Part shown: piece after piece, positions 35,291 through 46,391 of the stretch | Layout of the letters: every line of letters starts with the position of its first letter | How positions within the stretch are numbered: position 1 is the stretch's first letter | Origin: Fallopia convolvulus | Taxonomy: Eukaryota; Streptophyta; Magnoliopsida; Caryophyllales; Polygonaceae | DNA: 64,000 nt | Direction: 5' to 3' | Assembly (NCBI GenBank): GCA_964016875.1 | Contig: OZ024721.1 | Location: 6,081,001 to 6,145,000 of the forward strand | Notes under the pieces: model-generated | Seen by the model: the letters and a program-made list of their open reading frames with translations, nothing else | What the model was told of the DNA's origin: nothing | Database searches by the model: none | Position numbers and translations under genes: made by a program

Positions 35291-35876
35291 AAAATTTAAA
35301 TTTTCCGCTAAATACAATTTAACTTGCCAAAAATTCATTCATAAGAAATAAATTTTCTTTTTGCAAGTTTTATCATTTATAACGGATTTGAATTAAGTGT
35401 AACTCTTCACTTAATATAACTCGAAAGTAATATCTCTTTACTAAAAAGAGAGGATATTACACCCATCTCAGGTTTTTAAGATTGAAACCCGATCAAGAAA
35501 TCAATGGATCAAGAGTGACCCAAATCTAGTCGATCCAAAAAAACTAAATTGGGTCAAGAATTTGTTGGGTTGACTTGACCAACCCAATAAAGTAATATTT
35601 GTTATATTATTAAACTATATTCAATCAATGTATTATTAAACCCAATGGCCAATTCATATTCTTTTTGGCCTCACGGAGTAATTCTTTTTAGCCCCAATCT
35701 AATATTATTGGACTCATATTTATTACTATTGTATTTCTCAAACAAATTCAACAAAAACATAAAAATTTTAATCTCAAATATTTCATAAATTGAAAACCAA
35801 TGATTCTACATTTCTGACGAGTTTAATAACCATATATATAACTCAGAATAAGAAGACTAAGATAGGTGGTTAGAGT

Positions 35877-36328
35877 TAGACCTGTCAAAACAAGATTCAA
35901 CTCGAAAATCGATTCGACCCGTCCCAATTTTTTTAAATTGAAACATGACCTGAAAACTAATGGATCAAGAGTAACCAAATCCGGTCGATCCGAAAAAACT
36001 AAGTTGGGTCACCGACTCGTTTGATTGACTCGACCAACTCAATAAAGTAATGTTTACATTACAATTGATTATTTTATTATTAAAATTATATGAAGTTATT
36101 ACTTTATATTATTTTAATAGAATTTTATTTTAATTGGGTTAAGAAATATAAAATAAAGTTTACATAATTGACAATCATGACTCGTTGGATCAACTCGAAC
36201 TCGTATCAAACTCATAACGATCCAACCCGATTAAACCCCTAAGTTTAGCGACCCGACAATCGGAGACTCATTTTGACCCGAACCCGATTGACCTGAACTC
36301 GACCTACCCGACCAATTTGACAAGCTTA
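35877..36328. mobile_element. hAT-type MITE, 452 bp
   Basis: The ends TAGACCTGTCAAAA and ...TTTGACAAGCTTA are imperfect inverted repeats, flanked by a perfect 8-base duplication GTTAGAGT (35869-35876, 36329-36336). The interior is rich in 'gacccgaacccga' words. Eight-base duplications are typical of hAT elements. A related but decayed segment lies at 35460-35640. Confidence 0.85.
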
Positions 36329-36439
36329 GTTAGAGTAAATGGTTTAATAATATAATAAATAATACTATTAAAATCAAATATATATTTTTATATAATATGT
36401 GATAAATTGCAAAAAGACTATTATCAATCTTGCATAGTA

Positions 36440-36780
36440 TAGTAATAATTAGAGTTGTTAAAATTTGACCCGACCCGCAAACCCGATCGAAACCACCCGA
36501 AAATTTTAGGGTCAAGACTTGAAAATTTGAACCCGAAACATGAAGCAAATCGAAATCCGATAGACCCGCAACACATTAGGTTGAAACCCGAATCCCATTG
36601 GGTTGACCGATTTAGTATATTTATAAAATGTATAAAATTTATCTCAAAACATATAATATATTTTATTATTAAAAATATAAAAAATAATATATTATAATTA
36701 AATATTATTATTTTATTAAAAATTTAATTGACATGCTTGCTGGTCAACCTGACCCGTCCGAAAACACACAGTGACCGGAA
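36440..36780. repeat. Degenerate hAT-MITE-like, GACCCG-rich segment
   Basis: 'tagagttgttaaaatttgacccgacccgc' style start and a 'ggtcaacctgacccg' end, resembling 35877-36328 in composition. No duplication or clean termini. Confidence 0.35.
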
Positions 36781-36791
36781 TAATCTATGTC

Positions 36792-37265
36792 CACTACACC
36801 ATTCTGCAGATTTAGCGACCATAATTTAGCGACCACATAATATGGTCGCTAATTAGCGAGCATATAGATGCCAATGATCGCTAATATGGACGTCAAAATG
36901 GGGGAAAAAATCAAACCAAATTAGCGACCACGTGGTCGCTAATACGGGCGTCCACGTGGTCGCCAACTCTATATGGTCGTAGTAAATACGCGGGCAATTT
37001 TCCTGCCAGCCATCGGCGGCCATATGGTCGTTATATTTAGTGACCATATGGTCGCGACGCACGAAACCCATGTCAGCGACCATATGGTCGCTAATTATAG
37101 CGACCATATGGTCCCCAACACACCAACAACCACATGGTCGAAACATATAGTGACCATGTGGTCGCTGACATGGATCAGATTTTTTGGCGGGCAACATCAA
37201 TTTTGGCGGGTAATATCCCGCGTTTTTGAGACCACATGGTCGCTAAAAACTATATTTGGTAAAAT
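36792..37265. mobile_element. CACTA-type terminus with palindromic subterminal repeats
   Basis: Starts CACTACACCATTCTGCAG (36792), then about ten copies of a near-palindromic word based on gcgaccatatggtcgc. One, at 37075-37092, is a perfect 18-base palindrome. It differs from the CACTA family ending at 11486 but shares 'tagcgacc'. 37265-37420 looks like a promoter and leader, but no transposase follows, and the second terminus was not found. Confidence 0.55.
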
Positions 37266-37424
37266 TGCCGCCATTTCAGCATATATACCTAGGTTTGTAT
37301 AAACTTCACTCTCATTCCGCTACCTTAACACAACCTCATACATTGCTCTCTCCAAAAAAATTCAAAAAAGAAAGAAACAATCATTCACAAATCTGAATTG
37401 ATTCTATGAAGGAATTCCGTCAAT

Positions 37425-37845
37425 TTTTACCGACAACTTTATTAAAGTTTTATATTCTATGAGTTCATTTTTTTTTTATCTATGATAAGTTCAATTTTTA
37501 TGTGCTTTGAGTTCATTTTTCATATAATTGGATTTTCACATAACTAAAAAAATAATTGATTTTTTCTCAATTTTTATATATTTATTTATTTTCAAATATT
37601 TTTACTTTTTTAAAATTATGTTTTTTTAAAAAAAGTTTTAAAAACGTTAAATATGACACTTCAATTTTTATATAATACGAGTTCATTTTTATACACTAGA
37701 AGTTCAATTTTTTTATGTTAGGAGTTCAATTTTCTATATTGTATGAGTTCAATTTTCATATTCTATGAGTTCATTTTTTTATCTCTGATAAGTTCAATTT
37801 TTATGCGCTTTGAGTTCATGTTTTTTATAAAATTCGATTTTCACA
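37425..37845 (+). repeat. AT-rich 'gagttcaattttt' array
   Basis: Irregular repeats of 'atgagttcatttttt', 'aagttcaatttttatg' and 'tttgagttca', with a block of about 70 bases near 37450 repeated near 37760. Non-coding. Confidence 0.65.
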
Positions 37846-38158
37846 AAATTCAAAAAAATAAAAAAATAAAAAAATAAAAAAATAAAAAAATAAAAAAATA
37901 AAAAAATAAAAAAATAAAAAAATAAAAAAATAAAAAAATAAAAAAATAAAAAATAAAAAAATAAAAAAATAAAAAAATAAAAAAATAAAAAAATAAAAAA
38001 ATAAAAAAATAAAAAAATAAAAAAATAAAAAAATAAAAAAATAAAAAAATAAAAAAATAAAAAAAATAAAAAAATAAAAAAATAAAATAAAAATAAAAAA
38101 AAATAAAAAAAAATAAAAAAATAAAAAAATAAAAAAATAAAAAAATAAAAAAATAAAA
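37846..38158 (+). repeat. (AAAAAAT)n heptamer array, ~44 units
   Basis: Nearly pure AAAAAAT units with occasional 6- or 8-base variants. The minus-strand frame of Phe/Leu/Ile/Tyr across it is a composition artefact. Confidence 0.97.
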
Positions 38159-38303
38159 TATTGACCAGTCAATACATAGTAAATGAGTAAATCAAATTGT
38201 TGAGATTAGTCCTCATTTTAAGCCTATTCCTTACCAAAAGAGTGATTTTCACCGAAACCATGCCCGTGGGTTATGACCCATAGGGTCATGCAATCACCCT
38301 CCT

Positions 38304-39574
38304 ATCTTTTGGGTCAAAATCAAATAAAACCATGCATTAATTGTTTCTCTAACATCAATTGCAATAGTAAATCCATATGTGTTAGGAATATGTTCTGTAG
38401 TTTTTTTTATGATAATAAATCTTATGGTTTAATGTATTATTTCTTTGAGTGTTCAAGAAGCAAAAGTATATGAAATTACATTTAAATAGCTTTCGGTATC
38501 TAATCAAGCAACTAGGATTTCAGAATAGTATGTATCATGATGTTTCCGTTTCGACTTTTACATACAGTGTACCTGAACAAAAAACAATTTTATATATTCA
38601 GATCTACCTAGTACATTATAATGCAGAAATCATATGTCTGTTGAAAAAATTACGCCACGTGGCATTGTTTGAATAAAATAATGTCAGATTTTTTTAATGA
38701 TAAATATTATTATAACTTGAATTATTCTTTGTATACATCTAATATTTTTAATAAAATAGATAACATATATATATATAATTTTCTATCTATAAAAATTTCT
38801 ATATGTGGGTTGATATTTTCTATATTAATTATATGCACACATCTTTTAACAAAACTTGATTTAAATGATAATATTTTCAATATTAGTTTTATACAATTTT
38901 GTTATCTATATGTTAAACTTTTCTAATATAATGAATTTATTTATAGAATATATGATATATTTTAGTACATGCTATATTTTTTATAAGAAACTATGTGGAC
39001 ATTTAATTGCATGAATAAATTAATTTCTATTTTTTAAATAAATATTATAATAATATCAACTTATAGATTGAATTATATAGATAGAATTAATATAAATCGG
39101 GACCTTGTGATAAACTTGTCATTTTCAATTAATATATAGTTTTGTGTAGATTTCTCCCATTAAAATATTTAAAATTATAGTGATACTATCCGTACATGGT
39201 ACGAGATTTCAACTAGTTATCTTTTATCTCATTTTTATACGATTAGCAATATTCCAACACAAGATTAACAATTATAATGTAGATCGAGTAAGGATCACAA
39301 TCGAATTCTGTTGTAAGAAAGTCGAATATGATTAAATTAAAGCCCAAAACACTGATAAAACAAGCTAATGACATGTTAAAACATAAAAGAAATTAAAGTT
39401 CGTCTGGCATGTATGAAACTTTTAAAAAAAAGCCAGTCTCATTCTTCCAATCATACAACACATGCAACTTTGATCTTTATCAAAGTGGAAAAGCAACAAA
39501 CGTATATACACCCACATTACATAAAAGCAGTATCCCATGACCACCGTACGTACCTTTACATTATTATTACTTAG
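38304..39574. repeat. Copy C of unclassified repeat, carrying a Helitron
   Basis: Colinear with 12706-13470, minus the telomeric rearrangement and plus the Helitron at 38603-39216. It ends with the same 'ttattattacttaggg' edge and directly abuts the resumed integrase sequence. Confidence 0.85.
38603..39216 (+). mobile_element. Non-autonomous Helitron, 614 bp, with empty-site proof
   Basis: Starts TCTACCTAGTACATTATAAT after A (38602). Ends with hairpin cgtac-atg-gtacg (39191-39203), then 'agatttcaactag', followed by T (39217). The paralogous copy B has the uninterrupted site at A13111|T13112 with matching flanks, showing insertion between A and T without duplication. Confidence 0.9.
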
Positions 39575-40008
39575 GGCTGCGTCTTACTAAAACTGCAGCC
39601 CTATCGACAACATTCTGCCAGTCGACCTCTTTCTGCCAAACTTGTTCGTCGTTTTTATGGTCCGTTTACAATTTTAGAGCGGATTGGTTCTGTTGCTTAT
39701 CGCTTAGAGCTTCCGGCTTTAGCTCGCATTCACAATGTTTTTCATGTGTCGTTGCTTCGACCATTTGTTTCGGATGAATCCCCAATTCTACCCGCCTCAC
39801 TGCCTACCGAATTCCTCTACGACCGCCCGATTTCCCATCCGTTACGAGCTACGGCCAGTCGTGAGGTCCTCGCTGAAGGACGCCCTCGGACAGAGTGGTT
39901 AGTTGATTGGGACGACGGCGCACCAGATTCATCTAGTTGGGAGCCTGTAGATATGTTGCACCGTTTTTTTTTCCTGATTTACGGCTTGAGGACAAGCCTA
40001 TTCTCATC
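39575..40008 (+). pseudogene. pol: Integrase C-terminus and chromodomain-like tail of the chromovirus
   Basis: Resumes at KLQPYRQHSASRPLSAKL. It continues through FYGPFTILERIGSVAYRLEL and HNVFHVSLLRPF (the GPY/F-type region), then a chromodomain-like segment with EWLVDWDDG and SSWEPVDML. A T9 run at 39964-39972 shifts the frame just before the expected FPDLRLEDK tail. The polypurine tract and 3' LTR follow immediately. The chromodomain-like end supports the chromovirus call. Confidence 0.88.
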
Positions 40009-40019
40009 GGGGGAGAGAA

Positions 40020-40401
40020 TGATACGGACGACATTGGAAATACGAGACCGGTTCGGATTCGTCGTCGCCCGAAGCGATACGAGGATTAATGTTTTAGATA
40101 TTTTTATAGTTTATATATTTCGAACATTATTATTATTTTATGTAATTTTTATAAACTAGAGTTTTGCTCTCTTCCCGGTTTTTCTTTACGGTTCTTTCCC
40201 GGGACGTCTTTTTTGAACCGTTAGGGCTTAGGTATAAATACTCTTGGTTCCACTTCTTATAATTTATCCAAGAATAGTTTTGCCCTAAATTCTTTTAATT
40301 CTCTCTTTACTGTTTATCCCGAGTCGGAGTCCACACCGGGCTAGGCTCAAACTCCTTGACCAACAAGAGTTCGATACGCGGTCCACACCGGGCTCGTATC
40401 A
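40020..40401 (+). repeat. 3' LTR of the chromovirus
   Basis: Same length and ends as 30454-30835. Differences are mostly transitions. Followed by the right GATTG duplication. Confidence 0.95.
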
Positions 40402-40406
40402 GATTG

Positions 40407-41691
40407 ATTCCTTGTACAATCCTCAGAATTTAATGCAAAATGAACTTGTTAGGCTTCAGTTGACGTTTGCCATTTTTGTTCGAGTCATTCTCAACTCCTA
40501 CACAAGCTAAATGATCTTTATTTGGAGTATTTGAAATTCAGGAGCATGTGAAAATGAGGCTAGCTTATATCGGAAGTACAATCTTTCTATAACATTTTTT
40601 TTGTTGCAATCTTACCATAACATTAAATGGGTGAAGCGTAAAATCCAAAAAATAAAATTGCAAATGGAATCAAATGTAATCCATTAGATTATAATAAAAA
40701 AAATTAAGATTTAAAATAAAATTATCGATAGAATCAATTCACAACTCTATGGGATCCCATTTCATATATTTGGTTTATATTCAATTGGAAAGACGTGAAT
40801 GGATTTTTCAGCTTAGAAAATGCCTAAAATTACAACTGACCACCCACTAAATTAATTTTTATGAACAATTTGCTTTAATTATTTTTTGTATATGAAGTCA
40901 AACATGGTTTATACATATTTGTATATGTTCATATGGAGCCTGACAGCATTTCTGCCGCTTGTTATACCGATGGTTTTTGAAAAATTCATAGATCTCAAGT
41001 ATGTCAAACTTATAAAAAATTAATATCTAAAGTGATCATTAATAAATTGGATGCTATTTAATTTGGTCCTCAAATGTAAATAAATTGGATGCATATATAT
41101 GAAATCCAAAACAGGAATGTGTGTTTGAGCTTGGTAGAGTAGCACAATCAACAATGCCTGTCTAGATGGATATATGATAATTGATAAGGACACTACTTTT
41201 CAAAAATGGACAATCAACATTTACAATGAAATACTATTTGCTAAATTATATTGTTGTCATAATTGATAAGGACACTACTAAGATTTTTTTTTTCTTTTTT
41301 GCCTATTTCCTTGATCATCATACAAATTTTCTCCTCTTCACAGCCACAGGTACTTGATTTTTGCAACCTTTATTTTATTCAATTTCATGTGTGACCGTTT
41401 GTTTAATTTAGATCTTACCGTTCAGAAGCTCTTTATTATTGGACGATATATCGGTAGATTAAGAGACGAGTTTGGACATTATTGGATTTCATTTTCCTTC
41501 TATTTTGTTTTGTGATCAGTTTGAATATCATACCAGCTGCATGTGGCCAGTTTTTTCAGTAACTTAGGATTTCAATGACAAGCCAATCTATCTGATAAGT
41601 ATTATTAAACTGCGTTTCTGTTTTAACTATAATAATTGTAAGCTCTGTTCTTCCTATAACGTTAGGAAGCCGAACTATCTCCCACATCCAC
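40407..41691. other. Unassigned, no gene seen
   Basis: AT-rich sequence with no frame above 60 codons and no terminal structures. The phrase 'ataattgataaggacactact' occurs twice (about 41178 and 41260). Confidence 0.45.
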
Positions 41692-41848
41692 TGTTTTAAA
41701 ATACCTTCTAGGTACCGTCTAGGTCCCGCTTAGGCGCTGAAAGGTCCTAACTCGTTTAGCCGTCCAGACTGCCTAGACCACCGTTCAAGTCATCTAGGCG
41801 CTAGGCGGTCCCTCTCCGCCCATCGTCTGCCTAGCGTTTTTTAGAACA
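41692..41848. mobile_element. MITE-like repeat, sister of the PDLP intron copy
   Basis: The ends tgttttaaaa and ttttagaaca flank the same 'cgtctaggtcccgc', 'gcgctaggcggtccct' core as 14386-14577. Slightly shorter. No clear target duplication. Confidence 0.6.
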
Positions 41849-42878
41849 TTGCTCACATGCCTTTTTTTCTTATCTATCTTAATATATTATAAAACAAAAA
41901 TTATTTATGTTAAAAAATATTAATATAACAAATTATTTTAAGAAATTATATTATACTTACTAGAAACTTTACCTTATTATTTTTAAATTATAGTATTATA
42001 TTATATATTATTTTCTATATATGATCTTCTCTAGCTACCAATCTTTATATTAATATTTTTTATTTAAAAACATTATCCTATATATTACAAGTCACGTTCA
42101 GGTGGCATTAATTGATAGGGTAAAAAATGCGGGCATTTTTGGACCGCTAGATTACATGTATGAACGGTCATGATTAAAACAAAATGATTTAAAAAAAAAT
42201 ACAAATGAGAGACGCGCGTTAGTTTTGATGGCATAGGACGTAATAATGATAAAATTTGTGTTGGCAAGACAAAAATACTCCTCACCTAAAAATCACATCT
42301 CAAATCATCTTCAACCTTCTTCTCTGAACAAAACGCCGCAAAGCACGATCGCCTCAAGCAACTAAACACATTTGTGGGGGAAATCTACCATCAACTTGAG
42401 AGATCTATTGCACTCTAGCTCAATCCAAAGTGTCGACTTCGGTTCATCAAAAGCATGAAGAAGGAAACAAAGAAAGGTATGCATGAATTGGATTTTAATT
42501 TTCTAGGGTTTGTTTTTAGGGGTTCAAATAGAAATTTGCTTGCAATCTACAAGTGCTCCATGTTTATGATAGCAAGTTTGTTTAATTTTCTAGTTTAAAA
42601 TTCTAAGTTGCAAAGAAACAACTCAATCGTATAATTTTTTTTACTAAAATCAATTAGCCTCGAATTCCCAATTTTTAGCCCTTTGTTGTTAGTAAGTAGA
42701 ATAAGTATTCACTGATTTTCACATGTATTGGTCGGTGAAAAGAAGATTGTTAGTTCATTGTTGAAGCTGTCTACTAAGTCCTTTTAGGAGAAATCTCAAT
42801 GTAAGTTTCTATAGATCTTGTTATATTAGTGACAAATGAGAAATGTGCATTTGACACTTGAGAAATTATATATTTGGT

Positions 42879-42942
42879 AGCCTATTAGCTCAAATGGTAG
42901 AGCATTGTGCATGTGTACATAGATGTGAGTTCATGTCTTTTT
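42879..42942 (+). other. Partial tRNA-like sequence
   Basis: The first half (acceptor strand AGCCTAT, D-arm gctcaaatggtagagc) matches 43266-43336. The T-arm is degraded to 'tgagttcatgtc', so no acceptor stem can close. Confidence 0.45.
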
Positions 42943-43985
42943 TTCATATCGGTTTCTCTTTTAGTTCATGACTTTATAAGGTATGGTTCATAGTATTTCT
43001 TCTTATGGTTCATAAATTTTGTACCATGCTTTTTTGTTCATAACGATTGTTCTTTTGGTTCATGTTTGAATAACCTTAGGTTCATCAAAGTTCATCTTAT
43101 GGTTTATGTCTTTTAGTTCATGCTAGTTATTATTTTCTTTTTTGATTTTTGGTTCACAGTACTTGTTCTTTCAATTCATGTTTTTGTAAGCTAGGTTCAT
43201 TATAATTCATATGGTTCATGACTTTTAATTCTTAATAGTTTATCTTATAGTTCATGTCATTTGATAGCCTATTTGCTCAAATGGTAGAGCAATGTGCTTG
43301 TGCACACAGATATGGGTTCAAATCCCACATAGGCTAATACTTCATACGGTTGGTTCATTATAGTTCTTCTTTTGGTTCATGATTTTTTAATCTCAAGTTC
43401 ATAATAGTTTATCTTGTAATTCATGTCTTTAAAGTATACTCGTTGTTATTTTCGTTCATAACTTTTGGTTCATGACATTTATTCTTTTGGTTCGTATATT
43501 TATAAGTACAAGTTAACAATATTTCATCTTACTTAGTTCATATTTTTTAAGGTTCATGAAATTTAAATTGTAATAGTTGTTATTTTGTGTAATGTATAAT
43601 ATAGTTCATAAATAATATTCTATTGGTTCATGTCATTATATGGTTAGGTTCAAAAAATTGTCAATAAGGTTCACAAATTTTAATTCATAAAATATGTCAT
43701 GTATTGTATTTCATAAATGATATTTTGTGGGTTCATGTCCTTATGCGGTTAGGTTCATAGCAATTGTCATAAAGGTTCATGAAATTTAATTTACACAATA
43801 CTTGTTATTTGTTTTATATATTTTAGTTCATAAATGATATTTCGTGGGTTCATATATTTGAATATTAGGGTTCATAATAAGTGCTCTTATGGTTCATGAA
43901 CTTTTTGCTCGTAGTAGTTAGTATCATGACTTTAATTGCAATTTAAACGCATGGAATGTCAATATGGTTCATGACATTTTATCAA
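42930..43985 (+). repeat. Diffuse array of 'ggttcat' words
   Basis: Several dozen copies of ggttcat/agttcat spaced about 15-30 bases apart with T-rich spacers ('ggttcatgac', 'ttagttcata'). There is no fixed period and no coding frame. The word is also the degraded B-box of the tRNA-like copies here, which may explain its origin. Confidence 0.75.
43266..43336 (+). other. tRNA-like sequence (pseudo-tRNA or SINE head)
   Basis: A 7-bp acceptor stem AGCCTAT/ATAGGCT, D-arm GCTC-AAATGGTA-GAGC and T-loop ggg-ttcaaat-ccc can all be folded. The anticodon arm (atgtgcttgtgcacaca) does not form a standard 5-bp stem with a 7-base loop, so a functional tRNA is unlikely. Confidence 0.5.
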
Positions 43986-44620
43986 AGAAGAAGCAATAAA
44001 AATAGAGAAGATTTTAAAAGGTAAAAAGAGCCCAAAATTCTAAAGTTTACCATTTAGGCATTTAATCGAACACATGATGGGCAATGAAGAAAAGTATGGC
44101 CATTAGCCTTTGTTTTCAATCCAAAAGTTCAAATCGCAATGCAAAACATACACAAATCTTCATACATTTGGGTAAAATCAACAAAAATCGGTGCAAGGAA
44201 CACAAATACATTGAAGAGCAAAGCTCACAACTTTGAAAATCCCTAAATTTGATATAAACCATTTAAAAGCAACCTATAACAAAATCCATGAAGAGATAAC
44301 AAAAATTGGGGACAAATCAACAACAAAATAGATCCAGAATATAAGAAGGGAGGAGAAAATGAAAAGAGGAGAAGAATTTCGATCAAAAAGCGTTGAAGTC
44401 GATCTGCACATGTACGAAGCTGGAAGATGGTTGAATAGTAAACATGAGGAAGAAGATAACAGAATAGCGAAAGACGAAAATAACCCTCCGTATCCTCCAT
44501 TTATAAAAATTCACTTAAACGCGTGTAAGCATCTTGGCCATTAAAACACAACGATCGGACGGCTCACACGTGCCCGCATAAAACACTGTAGTGTTAATAC
44601 GCATGTGATCGTAATTCTTT

Positions 44621-46391
44621 ATTACGGAGTAAAAGATAAGAACTCTAATACATAATCTTACTTATATAAATATGGCAATTTAATGGATTGAGAAATAAGG
44701 ATTCATCTAAAGAATAAGAAGCAGTCAAAGTCCACCGACCCCCCCCCCCCCCCCCCCCGCCCGGTCCCCGCTTGCTTATATGATAAGCCAATTCTCGTAA
44801 AAGGTATGTTCTCTTGCTTGCTAGAATTCTATTCTCTTGACACAAACTCGACAATTAGTACACCTAGCGAAGTGGTTTAAAAGAAAAGGTTAAGAAAATC
44901 TCAATTAGTGCACCTAGCGAAGGTGCGCTAGCGCGCGCATATATAAATATATACATATATGTATATGTATAGGGAAAATGATTTTGGAATAGTTAATTTG
45001 ACTTGTTGTATTTTACTATTCTTAAATGACACGTCATTTTTTGCAATGAAGATTTGATTATTTAAGAGTGATATATGCTCAAATTTTTGAATGGGATAGA
45101 AAATTGTTCGTGAATATTCAACGGCCAATTTGAGAAATTGATTAAAATCTAGGAATGAGGACTAATTATTGCGTGAAGATGCCGCTTGCAAACAAACCAA
45201 TGAAAGGAGGAAATGTAAACGTAAAGACATTGCTAGTTAGATACTCGTCACATATCATGCCTAAGCGGCTAAGCCTCAAAACCGTCTTGTGGTGTTAGTT
45301 CAAGTGTTGAAGGATAAGAAGAAAGTTAGATGTCTTCGCCTTCTAGAGTGCTAATCCATCTAATCCAATACAAAATACTCAAATTTGCACCTAAATGAAA
45401 TATCAGTATTAGCTTGTCAAACAAATTAAATGTTAATGTACAGTGGTTTGAATGAATATTGTTGACCCACTTGATATAAATAAAAGGTAACATGGATTCC
45501 TTCACGAAGCTTAAAGATGCACAAATTATAGCATCATGCGTGGTGTTATTATTGTCACGAGAAAGGTTCATAAACGATTTTTTTGGTGCGATGGGTATTG
45601 CTCACGTGAGTCGAAACGAAGACTTAATAGTACTACCTTAAAAACTTTAATCATTTCACTAGATGCCCAATTTCTAATATTTTGGTTTTATGATATTAAA
45701 ATTTTCTCTAGATTACCAATTTGACATCATTCAATTCAAAATACAAATATCATGCTCTCAAGAAATATTTGTATGGAAATTATATGAACCACAAGGAAAT
45801 CGGTCTAGATATTGCACTACAAATCTACCAGTCAAACAAGAGAAAGCAAGCTGATTAAGGAAAGGGACATTTGTTATCCTCCATGCAAAATCCCCCAAAA
45901 ATATATAGCACCTTTTTTATTCTCCACGTTCAATCTAAAATTTCTTGATATTTAACACAACCCTCCATTTTCCCAATCTAAATTTATAAGTTTCACGGGA
46001 AAGCCTCTGAGAGAGGTTTTTTACTACAAAACTTTTTCTAAAGTTGAATGATTTTATGTCATTTCTCGATCTTTATGTACGTGGTATATAGAATTTCTTA
46101 TTTTAATTCTAATAAAAAATAAAAAAAGTACACTACGAACTAAAAAAGTACATTAGTTTCAGGATTGAACTAAACTCATACAATATATATTAAAAAACAA
46201 TCAATATATTAGTTTTATTTTTGGATAGGATAGCTTTTTTAGATCAGATATGTATAATTTTTTAAAAGTATATTCTTGCCTATATTAATTTTTATTAATT
46301 ATTTTTAGAAATGATAGTTTTTTTTATAAATAAGATACATATAATTTTTTTAAAGTTGTTTTGGATAAAAAATGACCAATTAACACTTTAG
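44621..46391. other. Unassigned, no gene seen
   Basis: AT-rich sequence with a poly(C) run, a short alternating purine-pyrimidine stretch (44925-44970, 'gcgctagcgcgcgcatata') and no supportable frame. Confidence 0.45.
44739..44758 (+). repeat. Poly(C) run of 20
   Basis: An uninterrupted C20 homopolymer followed by 'gcccggtcccc'. Length is unreliable in most sequencing chemistries. Confidence 0.95.

Larger units (their letters stand above)
35008..39574. mobile_element. Composite insertion inside integrase
   Basis: The integrase reading stops near 35000 and resumes after 39574 with KLQPYRQHSASRPLSAKL. The intervening 4.57 kb comprises an unidentified segment (35008-35160), a pol III-box-like remnant, hAT-like MITEs, a CACTA terminus, AT-rich arrays and repeat copy C. 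No single terminal structure or duplication bounding the whole was found, so it may be several insertions or a filler rearrangement. Confidence 0.7.
30454..40401 (+). mobile_element. Full-length but inactivated Ty3/gypsy chromovirus with nested insertion
   Basis: Bounded by a perfect 5-base duplication GATTG (30449-30453 and 40402-40406), with 382-bp LTRs (30454-30835 and 40020-40401). The order is LTR, gag, (damaged) protease, reverse transcriptase, RNase H, integrase, chromodomain-like C-terminus, polypurine tract (gggggagagaa, 40009-40019), LTR. I count about 17 differences between LTRs (about 95.5% identity), so the insertion is moderately recent. About 4.57 kb of unrelated repeats interrupt the integrase between about 35008 and 39574. 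The element cannot be autonomous. Confidence 0.95.
42100..44620. mobile_element. GTTCAT-rich element with inward leader-like ends (tentative MULE)
   Basis: Inverted words 'atgcgggca' occur near both ends (42127 and, reversed, 44571) with neighbouring 'ggaccg'/'cggacggctc'. From the left, 42300-42474 reads like a leader ending in a short exon, ATGAAGAAGGAAACAAAG, with a splice-donor-like ggtatgc. From the right, 44240-44500 reads like an opposing leader. Two inward promoters are a MuDR-like arrangement, but no transposase domain, long TIR or 9-base duplication was found. Confidence 0.3.

Noticed and set aside
37825..38172. 115-codon Phe/Leu/Ile/Tyr-rich 'membrane protein' on the minus strand
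   Set aside because: A translation of the (AAAAAAT)n microsatellite.
43266..43336. Functional tRNA gene
   Set aside because: The anticodon stem cannot form with a standard 7-base loop, and a decayed sister copy lies nearby; kept only as tRNA-like.
45326..45724. Opposed frames of 81 and 62 codons
   Set aside because: No conserved motifs or gene-like context in AT-rich DNA.
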